A stretch of 5,856 bases of DNA from Coriobacteriia bacterium (GTDB lineage Bacteria; Actinomycetota; Coriobacteriia; WRKU01; WQUG01): NCBI GenBank assembly GCA_009785705.1, contig WQVS01000083.1, forward strand, positions 1 to 5,856. Reading direction: 5' to 3'. Under the pieces are notes generated by a model. That model worked only from the letters and a program-made list of their open reading frames with translations. It was not told where the DNA came from and did not search any database. The position numbers and the translations under genes are program-made. The first letter of the stretch is position 1. Each line of letters opens with the position of its first letter. Of the stretch, positions 1 through 5,856 are shown piece by piece.

Positions 1-1814
1 ACCTCATCAATTCCGCTGATTACGATATTACAAAGCACTGCATAAGGCGGATATCCGAAAGCTTTGCGCATTATGCGCTCACCACTTAACAAGACCTCAC
101 TGTCATGTGCCTCTACGGCACGACATGCGGGATTATCTGGATTGTATGTCTGAATAATGACTTCACCTGGCAATTCTGCACGACCTGCACGACCTGCTAC
201 CTGTTCCAGTAGTTGATAGCCACGCTCACTCGCTCGAAAATCAGGTAAATTCAAAGTCACATCAGCATTAATGACTCCCACAAGAGTCACATCTGGAAAA
301 TCGTGCCCTTTTGCCACCATTTGTGTTCCCAATAGAACACCTGTACTGTTTTTAGCGAACTCCTCTAAGAGTGCTGCATGTGCACCTCTGCTACTAGTTG
401 TATCAGCATCCATGCGCACCAATGGCCAGCTGGGGAAATGTTCTTTGAATTCTTGTTCTACCCTTTGAACTCCCCCGCCAAATTGACGCAAGTAGGGGGA
501 TTCACATTTTGGACACTGTGCGGGGACGGGCTTTATGCAGTTGCACTGATGGCAGCGTAGATGGTTTTGCGGTGCATGGTAAGTTAATGACACTGAACAG
601 GCATCACACTCTGGTACATAACCACAGTCACGACATAACATAAAGTTAGCAAAGCCACGCCTGTTAAGCAGTAGGATTGCCTTTTCCTTCCTAGACTGAA
701 CCTGGCGGAGCGCGCCCAGCAGCTTACGCGAGAACATAGATTTATGACCTTCACCAAATTCACGTCGTAAGTCAACAATCGTCACCTGGGGCAAAGGCTG
801 CTCATTAACGCGTTCTGGTAGCTTGACTAGACGATAGAGGTCTGTCTCTGCCTTATGCAGCGCTTCTAGGCTAGGCGTGGCTGAACCCAGTACGAGTTGC
901 GCCCCCATGAGCGCGCAGAGTTTCTCAGCAACCTCGCGGGCATGATAGCGCGGTGAACTGCCCTGCTTATAAGAGCCGTCATGCTCTTCATCGATAATGA
1001 TTAATCCTAAATCTGCCGCAGGTGCAAATAGTGCAGAGCGCGCACCCACAACAACACCGCACTCCCCTGTCCTCACCTTTTCCCACTGTGTATAGCGCTC
1101 CCCATCAGAGAGTCCTGAGTGCAATACAGCAACATCGTCACCGAAGCGAGACCTAATGCGTCCTACGGTTTGTGGAGTCAGTGATATCTCTGGAACAAGC
1201 ATAATCGCAGTTCTGCCAACCTGACGAACAGCTTCAATCGCCTGCAGATATACCTCTGTTTTGCCTGAACCAGTAACACCCTCTAAGACAAGGGGGCGAT
1301 TCTCCCTAAGGTCCAGTGTTGCGACAAGAGCATTTTGTTGTCCTGCAGTAAGCTTATTCGGCCTACGATGAAGGTCGTCACCTCTTGATTCTAATGGCTC
1401 TTCAGCAGCTTTTCGTGGTCTACGTGCAGGCATTTTAACTTCACCTGTGCTGTTGTAGTTCGCAAGAGCCTTCTTCAAGCGTACAGTAAGACCCTTTGGT
1501 AGAAAAAGCTTCAAAGACTCAGAAAGTGGTGCTGCATAATATTGAGCTATCCAAACTGCCAACTCATAAGATTGCGGAGCAAAAAACGGTCCAGAAATGC
1601 AGGCCAGTAAAGGCTTTAGGTCAAGGTTTTCACCGGGAGCTGCATGTATTCTAGCATCATCTGCATCCAGTCCAACAACAAAGCCCAGTACAGTCTGATT
1701 GCCCAGTTCAATTATGACCGCATCACCTATTTGGACCTCCACACCTTCAGGCACAACATAAGTAAAAGGTGCATCTAATGCACGCGTCGCAAGACTTATA
1801 ACAACTTGCACCAT
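1..1814 (-). CDS. priA: Primosomal protein N' (PriA helicase), 3' end cut by window edge
   Basis: PriA is a 3'-5' superfamily 2 DNA helicase that reloads the replisome at stalled forks. The frame is open for 604 codons from ATG at 1814 to the left edge, with no frameshift found on codon-by-codon reading. E. coli PriA is 732 residues, so roughly the last 130 are missing. The N-terminal DNA-binding region starts MVQVVISLATRALDAPFTY. Walker A GVTGSGKT is at residues 179-186, the Walker B/DEAH-type box DEEH at 275-278 and GSATPS at 310-315. The zinc region has eight cysteines at 394, 397, 403, 406, 421, 424, 434 and 437, with the same spacing as in E. coli PriA, plus one extra Cys at 426. Later helicase motifs include GTQMVAKGHDF and QVAGRAGR. 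The start lies 4 nt after the MBOAT stop and has only a weak ribosome-binding site, which suggests translational coupling. Identification is firm. Confidence 0.97.
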   Translation of the reverse strand, partial: MVQVVISLATRALDAPFTYVVPEGVEVQIGDAVIIELGNQTVLGFVVGLDADDARIHAAPGENLDLKPLLACISGPFFAPQSYELAVWIAQYYAAPLSESLKLFLPKGLTVRLKKALANYNSTGEVKMPARRPRKAAEEPLESRGDDLHRRPNKLTAGQQNALVATLDLRENRPLVLEGVTGSGKTEVYLQAIEAVRQVGRTAIMLVPEISLTPQTVGRIRSRFGDDVAVLHSGLSDGERYTQWEKVRTGECGVVVGARSALFAPAADLGLIIIDEEHDGSYKQGSSPRYHAREVAEKLCALMGAQLVLGSATPSLEALHKAETDLYRLVKLPERVNEQPLPQVTIVDLRREFGEGHKSMFSRKLLGALRQVQSRKEKAILLLNRRGFANFMLCRDCGYVPECDACSVSLTYHAPQNHLRCHQCNCIKPVPAQCPKCESPYLRQFGGGVQRVEQEFKEHFPSWPLVRMDADTTSSRGAHAALLEEFAKNSTGVLLGTQMVAKGHDFPDVTLVGVINADVTLNLPDFRASERGYQLLEQVAGRAGRAELPGEVIIQTYNPDNPACRAVEAHDSEVLLSGERIMRKAFGYPPYAVLCNIVISGIDE

Positions 1815-1818
1815 ATGC

Positions 1819-3381
1819 TCAAAATTGGAAGTAAATGAAATCGGCAGCATTATACGCGCCTCCATAATGACCAAATATTACTATAGTAAAAATCAGTATA
1901 AAGTAGCAAATCCAGCGAAAAATTACATGTTGTCCATTAAGCCAAGCCAGAACATCGTGCCCCTTTTCAGCCTTGAAAAAATCAAAAATCCATACAGCAA
2001 TTATTGCAGCAAAAATTATCATAAGCTGCTCAAAATTTAAACCTTGATTTATCATGGTTTCATCAGTAAATATCCAGAATGTTGGTACAAACATACGAGG
2101 CAGTATGTAAAGTGCGTCACTCATAGTGTTGGCTCGGAAAAAGACCCATGCTATTGTTAGCAAGGTAAAGACAAAAGAGGTTTGCAGCAATTTGTGAGAA
2201 AACGAAGTTCGATTAATGTATAGAGCTTTAACTAGCCAGTCATTGGCTGGCTTAAGTATCTCTCCCATTACCTGGTAAACACCGTTTAAAAGGCCCCACA
2301 CTACAAAAGTCCATCCTGCCCCATGCCATAAGCCAGAAATTAAGAACACTGTCATAACACTTATATATTTGCGTGTCTTCAGGTTTAATCGTTTTACAGG
2401 TCTTGAGTACAATACTGTTAGCCAAACATAGTCATGGAACCAGTCCATGAGGGTCATATGCCAACGTCTCCAAAAGTCGCCTACCGTACGAGCAAAATAG
2501 GGAGCTCGAAAATTTAAAGGTAAGTCTACGCCAAATAACCTAGCAGATCCACGTACTATGTCAGTATATCCAGAGAAGTCTGCATACAATTGGATAGCAA
2601 AAAAAGCTGCCGCGACAAAGAAAATCAACCCATGTTCTGTGCCTGAAAAATTGCGAGGATTGTCAAAAACACTTGAAACGAAAATTGCTAAACCATCTGC
2701 AATCATAAGTTTTTTAAAGAAGCCCCAACCAATTAACAGTAGGCCAGATTGTATCCGATTATAATCAAATCGATGTTTGGTTTGTAGCTGCGGTATCAAT
2801 TCCTGCAACCGAGTAATGGGCCCCATTGTCACTATAGGAAAAAATGTTGTCCCTAGTAAAAACCAAAAAGGGTTTTTTATTGCCTTTGTTTTGCCCCAGT
2901 AAACATCCACTAGATAGGCAACTGTCTGAAATGTCCAAAATGATATTCCCACAGGCATCAGAAGGGTCAAAGTGGGGCTTTGTATTTGTACTGCGCTCAC
3001 TAGTGAAATTATCTGAGCCGTCACTTCTGTGGCAAGGCCAGCATACTTAAAGTAGAACAGCGATGCTAGGGTTGTGGCGAGTCCCGCGATAAATACAAGA
3101 CGGCGAAAGATTTCTTTCTTCTGCTGTATCCGATCAAGAATTAGGGCGAATAGCCATGCTGATGCAGATACCAGCACTATAATCCAGACTAGTGCAGGTG
3201 AAAAAAGCATAAATACTAACAGGCTAATCAATAATAACCACGTACCGCGTATCTTGGCTCCCGGCAAGATGAAATAGATTATGACTGCAAGTACAAGCAG
3301 CAATAAATAAGCAATATTGGTAAAAGCGAAGATTCCTACCAAATTTTGAAAAAATGGTATTATTTCCGCAAAAATATGCAT
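1819..3381 (-). CDS. DltB/AlgI-type membrane-bound O-acyltransferase (MBOAT) with C-terminal acyl-shuttle motif
   Basis: This 520-residue polytopic membrane protein belongs to the MBOAT family. It should take an acyl group from the carrier protein in the cytoplasm and pass it across the membrane for attachment to an envelope polymer. Hydrophobic segments run throughout, starting near residues 20-39 and 47-75. Family blocks include MPVGISFWTFQTVAYLVDVY (142-161), IQLYADFSGYTDIVRG (263-278), DFWRRWHMTL (302-311) and SGLWHGAGWTF (349-359). His353 matches the catalytic His336 of Streptococcus thermophilus DltB, and His308 matches its His289. The protein ends FIYFQF (515-520), the tyrosine-containing hexapeptide that in some systems is fused to the MBOAT and replaces DltX. 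The length is slightly above that of typical DltB (about 400-415) and in the AlgI range. The gene starts 21 nt after the carrier protein gene, with no strong ribosome-binding site. The family is certain; the acyl cargo and acceptor are not. Confidence 0.95.
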   Translation of the reverse strand: MHIFAEIIPFFQNLVGIFAFTNIAYLLLLVLAVIIYFILPGAKIRGTWLLLISLLVFMLFSPALVWIIVLVSASAWLFALILDRIQQKKEIFRRLVFIAGLATTLASLFYFKYAGLATEVTAQIISLVSAVQIQSPTLTLLMPVGISFWTFQTVAYLVDVYWGKTKAIKNPFWFLLGTTFFPIVTMGPITRLQELIPQLQTKHRFDYNRIQSGLLLIGWGFFKKLMIADGLAIFVSSVFDNPRNFSGTEHGLIFFVAAAFFAIQLYADFSGYTDIVRGSARLFGVDLPLNFRAPYFARTVGDFWRRWHMTLMDWFHDYVWLTVLYSRPVKRLNLKTRKYISVMTVFLISGLWHGAGWTFVVWGLLNGVYQVMGEILKPANDWLVKALYINRTSFSHKLLQTSFVFTLLTIAWVFFRANTMSDALYILPRMFVPTFWIFTDETMINQGLNFEQLMIIFAAIIAVWIFDFFKAEKGHDVLAWLNGQHVIFRWICYFILIFTIVIFGHYGGAYNAADFIYFQF

Positions 3382-3402
3382 TTGAACAATTCTTTTGTTG
3401 GG

Positions 3403-3648
3403 TTAATCTAGAAGTTTTGCATCAACCACAGCAGCAATTTCATCAAGCGTTTTCATGCCGTGCACAATGATGTCACGCTGAGTAATCTCAACTTTGTAAC
3501 TACTTTCAATGTAGTCGATAATTTCTACGGCGCCGAAGGAATCAACAAATCCCATATCAAAGATGTCTGCCACATCAGTATAATCGGGGTTATCTCCTAT
3601 CTTAAAGTGCTCACGAACCCATTCTTTTAAGTCAGTCTTTATGCTCAT
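3403..3648 (-). CDS. Acyl carrier protein, DltC-like
   Basis: This 81-residue acidic, helical protein has the size of DltC and other stand-alone carrier proteins. The phosphopantetheine site is Ser37 in the motif GFVDSFGAVEII (33-44), equivalent to the DSxx motif of DltC. A 4'-phosphopantetheinyl transferase encoded elsewhere must activate it. It sits between the ligase and the MBOAT, so it most likely receives the activated acid from the first and presents it as a thioester to the second. The ATG at 3648 follows a GAGGG ribosome-binding site (3659-3663) with a 10-nt spacer. The preceding 138 nt between the ligase stop and this start is the largest gap in the series. Calling it D-alanyl carrier protein would assume a substrate that the ligase pocket puts in doubt. 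Confidence 0.93.
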   Translation of the reverse strand: MSIKTDLKEWVREHFKIGDNPDYTDVADIFDMGFVDSFGAVEIIDYIESSYKVEITQRDIIVHGMKTLDEIAAVVDAKLLD

Positions 3649-3658
3649 GTGTTAGTAA

Positions 3659-3663
3659 CCCTC
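3659..3663 (-). promoter_or_regulatory. Ribosome-binding site of the carrier protein gene
   Basis: The minus strand reads GAGGG, then 10 nt, then the ATG at 3648. The spacer is a little long, but no better site is present and the start gives a normal-length carrier protein. Confidence 0.55.
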
Positions 3664-3721
3664 GTGTTCTAAGTATTGTCACCGCCAGGTGACTTTCAAT
3701 TCTGTGCTTACATTTTATGAG

Positions 3722-3744
3722 TAGAGGATATTGACTCTCCTCTA
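3722..3744 (-). other. Intercistronic hairpin between ligase and carrier protein genes
   Basis: A perfect 7-bp inverted repeat, TAGAGGA and TCCTCTA, encloses a 9-nt loop (3729-3737) in the 138-nt gap between two genes that must act together. No U-run follows it on the minus-strand transcript, so it is not a normal intrinsic terminator. It could be an RNA processing or stability element that sets the carrier-to-ligase ratio. It may also be chance; no function is shown. Confidence 0.4.
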
Positions 3745-3786
3745 TCGCAGCTCCAAGTAGTGAAATGTGCTCAATTTCTACAGGAC

Positions 3787-5301
3787 CTACACGAGTCCAT
3801 AATTTTTGCGCAATTTCATTCGGTCGATTTTACCACTAAGGGTTAAAGGAAACTGCTTAAGTAGTATGAGGCGTGTAGGCAACATATAATTTGGAAGTAT
3901 TGTTTTCAATTCCTGGTTGACTGTACGCAATTGTTTATCTTCATCTGTTTGAACAAATAGAACAATGTCCTCTTTTTCTGCAGAGAAAAGCACACAAATG
4001 TTTTGTGCTCCAGCAAGTGTTGCAGCAGCACATTCAACTTCACCAAGTTCTACCCGGTTACCTTTAATTTTAACCTGACTATCTTTGCGCCCCTTAACAT
4101 AAAGTAACTCATCTGCACCACGGTAGCCCAAATCGCCTGATAGGTACAGCACTTCGCTATAACGAGTCTCGAGAGGATTATTTATAAAGGCCTTATTCGT
4201 TAAGTCGGGCCTGTTCCAATATCCTAGCGCTAATCCTGCGCCCGAAATACATATCTCTCCCACTTCACCTACGGCTGCTTCACGGCCATGATCATCAAGT
4301 ACTATTGCACGCATATTGCGACAAGCTTTTCCTATTGGCAATGCTTCATTATCACTGAAGTCATCTTCAATTAAAAAGTAACAACAGGCATCAGCAGCTT
4401 CTGTCATGCCATACAGATTCGCGTAGGTCGCATGCGGTAATGCCCTTTTCCAGACATTCATGTATACTGCAGAAAGAATTTCTCCACAGAATGCGATTGT
4501 TCTTAAATCTGGCAGCGCAACTTGGTTCAATGCATTTGAATTTGCGATATTCTTAATAACTGTTGGTACCCAAAGGATAGAAGTAATATTTTTTTCGAGT
4601 AGATAGGCTGGCAATTTGCTAGGAAATGTGAAGAGTACCTCTGGGATTATATCAACCTTTGCGCCACAGCGCATGGCTCCGTAAATATCGAATATTGAGT
4701 TTGCAAAGTAGAATGCGGCTTGATTGCCAAAAACACTGTTTTGATCGTAGTCAAAGGTAGCAACAACCCAATCTGCATAGTCAATTACGGCACGATGCGG
4801 TACAGTCACTCCTTTTGGTGTGCCTGTCGATCCTGAGGTAAACATAATATAGGCAGGATCCGCATCCATAACAGTAGAAGTAAGCATGTCAATGACCTCG
4901 TTATCGGTGTCACTTGCAGTAAGATCTGTAATAAGGAGCGCCTCTAAACCAGCTTCACGCAATCGTTTTTGACCAGCATCATCAGTGATGATTAGGCTGT
5001 CACCTAAAACTTCCCGAATGACTTTAAGTCGCGCGATAGGTGTCATATAGTCAATAGGTACATAAGGATTACCCGAATATAGTATTCCTAGGAAACTTGC
5101 CACACATGTAATGCTTTTTGGCAAGAGCACAACAATAGGCACTTGCGAACCAAATTTGACATGCGCTGATAAACCGGACCCAATCGCACGTGCTAAATTG
5201 CGCAAGTCTGCATAGCTCACTTGCTGATCATTGTCACAGTATGCAACAAGATCTCCATATTGCTGAGCAGCCTTCTCTAGTAAAGTTGTAACTGAATTCA
5301 T
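3787..5301 (-). CDS. DltA-like AMP-forming ligase (adenylation enzyme) for the carrier protein
   Basis: This 504-residue cytoplasmic ANL-superfamily enzyme matches DltA (about 503-510 residues) in length and layout. It should adenylate an acid and transfer it to the downstream carrier protein. Visible motifs are the P-loop FTSGSTGTPKG (154-164), the substrate segment FYFANSIFDIY (197-207), FCGE (271-274), YGMTE (297-301, usually YGPTE), SGD (388-390), GRKDSQVKIKG (404-414) and GKIDR (490-494) with catalytic Lys491. Aligned by eye with Bacillus cereus DltA (FSFDLSVMDIY), the amino-binding Asp197 is Ala200 here, while Cys269 is kept as Cys272. The loss of Asp suggests the substrate may lack a free alpha-amino group, so D-alanine is uncertain and no dltA symbol is given. 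The ATG at 5301 follows a GGGAGG ribosome-binding site. It is the first gene of the minus-strand series, transcribed away from the SH3b gene. Confidence 0.93.
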   Translation of the reverse strand: MNSVTTLLEKAAQQYGDLVAYCDNDQQVSYADLRNLARAIGSGLSAHVKFGSQVPIVVLLPKSITCVASFLGILYSGNPYVPIDYMTPIARLKVIREVLGDSLIITDDAGQKRLREAGLEALLITDLTASDTDNEVIDMLTSTVMDADPAYIMFTSGSTGTPKGVTVPHRAVIDYADWVVATFDYDQNSVFGNQAAFYFANSIFDIYGAMRCGAKVDIIPEVLFTFPSKLPAYLLEKNITSILWVPTVIKNIANSNALNQVALPDLRTIAFCGEILSAVYMNVWKRALPHATYANLYGMTEAADACCYFLIEDDFSDNEALPIGKACRNMRAIVLDDHGREAAVGEVGEICISGAGLALGYWNRPDLTNKAFINNPLETRYSEVLYLSGDLGYRGADELLYVKGRKDSQVKIKGNRVELGEVECAAATLAGAQNICVLFSAEKEDIVLFVQTDEDKQLRTVNQELKTILPNYMLPTRLILLKQFPLTLSGKIDRMKLRKNYGLV

Positions 5302-5304
5302 GAT

Positions 5305-5310
5305 CCTCCC
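5305..5310 (-). promoter_or_regulatory. Ribosome-binding site of the ligase gene
   Basis: The minus strand reads GGGAGG just before ATC-ATG, a strong Shine-Dalgarno match with a short 3-nt spacer. It fixes the ligase start at 5301, which also gives the expected DltA-like N-terminus. Confidence 0.8.
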
Positions 5311-5346
5311 TTAACTGCTAATAATCCAGTCTATTCTATCGCAAGA

Positions 5347-5375
5347 TTTTGCATGCTTTAGATACATGGTAGAAT
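5347..5375 (+). promoter_or_regulatory. Possible promoter of the SH3b gene
   Basis: TAGAAT (5370-5375) is a good -10 match, 17 nt after TTTTGC (5347-5352), which is a weak -35. The leader would be about 60 nt. The -10 overlaps the -10 of the candidate promoter on the other strand, so the two divergent units could compete or share control. Confidence 0.25.
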
Positions 5376-5395
5376 ATTTGCCTTAAGAGTGTAAA
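5366..5395 (-). promoter_or_regulatory. Possible promoter of the ligase-led operon
   Basis: On the minus strand, TTTACA (5395-5390, five of six matches to the -35 consensus) is followed after 18 nt by TACCAT (5371-5366, four of six matches to the -10 consensus). This would leave a leader of about 60 nt before the ligase start. The call rests on eye matching in AT-rich DNA and overlaps the candidate forward promoter. Confidence 0.3.
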
Positions 5396-5429
5396 ATTTT
5401 GGACCTATTGATTGTGATTAAATTGTGCG

Positions 5430-5434
5430 AAGGG
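5430..5434 (+). promoter_or_regulatory. Ribosome-binding site of the SH3b gene
   Basis: AAGGG is followed by GAATA and the ATG at 5440, a 5-nt spacer. It supports this start over the in-frame ATG at codon 11, which would shorten the positively charged signal-peptide N-terminus and has no such site. Confidence 0.75.
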
Positions 5435-5439
5435 AATAA

Positions 5440-5856
5440 ATGAAATCATATCTTACTAATACAAGACAGATGGTTACGACATTTCTTATTGCGATTATTT
5501 TAGTGAGTTCGATTGTAGGTATGGCTCCTGCAGAGGCAAGGGCATCATCAGAGCGTCAAGCAGTCGCCAGACAAGCAGGTAATTTCTACGCAAGGGCAAA
5601 CGCAAATGCTGAGGTTGTAGAAACATTCAACAGAGGTAGACTTATTAGGAACGTTGCTCAGCATGGTGATTCTGAAGTATGGATGTCTACGCACCTCAAC
5701 GGAGAAAGAGTTTTTATTAGGAGAGCTAGCATTGTTTTGCTTTCGCATAACAATGCAGCAGACCAAAGTACGCGTCGTGCTGTTGGTAAAAATGACCGTA
5801 CTACAGTTATCTACCAACATCCTACTATTCACTCTCGTGAGATGGGAAGCATTTCA
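5440..5856 (+). CDS. Secreted SH3b-domain protein, 3' end cut by window edge
   Basis: A plus-strand frame is open from ATG at 5440 to the right edge, giving 139 codons of an incomplete gene. The N-terminus is a classical signal peptide: MKSYLTNTRQ, then a hydrophobic core TFLIAIILVSSIVGMA (14-29), then AEARA-SS as a probable signal peptidase I region near residues 33-36. Residues about 46-101 look like a bacterial SH3 (SH3b) domain, with NFYARANANAEVV resembling the domain's usual LNVRSGPSTSYKVI-like opening and VFIRRASI resembling its WVHSSYL-like end. TTVIYQHPTIHSREMGSI (121-138) resembles the first strands and may begin a second copy. Such domains often bind peptidoglycan or target cell-wall enzymes, but no catalytic domain is visible before the edge. 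An AAGGG ribosome-binding site sits 5 nt upstream. Its function is unknown; a cell-wall role is inferred. Confidence 0.85.
   Translation, partial: MKSYLTNTRQMVTTFLIAIILVSSIVGMAPAEARASSERQAVARQAGNFYARANANAEVVETFNRGRLIRNVAQHGDSEVWMSTHLNGERVFIRRASIVLLSHNNAADQSTRRAVGKNDRTTVIYQHPTIHSREMGSIS

Noticed and set aside
271..778. Three short open frames (271-468 and 378-560 plus, 584-778 minus) within the left region
   Set aside because: All lie inside the continuous priA reading frame, which has clear helicase and zinc motifs. They have no ribosome-binding sites or recognisable domains.
1825..3277. Plus-strand open frames of 67-71 codons opposite the MBOAT gene
   Set aside because: They are antisense shadows of a well-supported membrane protein gene and have low-complexity, unrecognisable translations.
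3722..3744. Rho-independent terminator between ligase and carrier genes
   Set aside because: The stem is only 7 bp and no run of U follows it on the transcript; ending transcription here would also cut the pathway in two.
3787..3829. Frameshift truncation of the ligase C-terminus
   Set aside because: The protein already has the GKIDR motif with its lysine and normal DltA length, so the stop at 3787 looks genuine; the alternative frame is reported only as an open question.
5411..5427. Two ATTGTG copies as a defined operator
   Set aside because: Six-base repeats in AT-rich DNA are common and match no regulator I can name, so no feature was called.
5548..5832. A 94-codon minus-strand frame at the right end
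   Set aside because: It is antisense to the SH3b gene, whose signal peptide, ribosome-binding site and domain pattern make the plus strand the coding one.

Overview
The window holds five genes: four on the minus strand in one close series and one divergent gene on the plus strand. Read in transcription order from the right, the minus series is a DltA-like AMP-forming ligase (5301-3787), a small acyl carrier protein (3648-3403), a DltB/AlgI-type membrane-bound O-acyltransferase, MBOAT (3381-1819), and the primosomal helicase PriA (1814 to beyond the left edge). The plus-strand gene (5440 to beyond the right edge) encodes a secreted protein with an SH3b-like domain. No RNA genes, insertion sequences, CRISPR arrays or long repeats were seen.

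The first three genes form a Dlt-like envelope acylation pathway. The ligase should activate a carboxylic acid with ATP and load it on the phosphopantetheine of the carrier protein, and the MBOAT should then move the acyl group across the membrane. The set departs from classical dltXABCD in four ways: the order is A-C-B; there is no separate DltX microprotein; there is no DltD-like serine transferase in the window; and the aspartate that binds the substrate amino group in DltA is alanine here. The MBOAT ends in FIYFQF, which matches the C-terminal hexapeptide acyl-shuttle motif known to be fused to some MBOATs. The likely picture is a DltX-independent shuttle that may carry something other than D-alanine, delivered by a transferase encoded elsewhere. 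The ligase and carrier genes are separated by 138 nt that contain a hairpin and an unexplained open frame. The other junctions are short (21 nt and 4 nt), so priA probably lies at the end of the same transcript.

The organism is probably a Gram-positive of moderate to low GC content. The Dlt-like genes and a secreted SH3b protein fit a single-membrane cell wall, and the PriA sequence resembles, from memory only, that of Coriobacteriia (Atopobium/Olsenella group). The taxon is a guess. By eye, priA looks richer in GC than the ligase and MBOAT genes.
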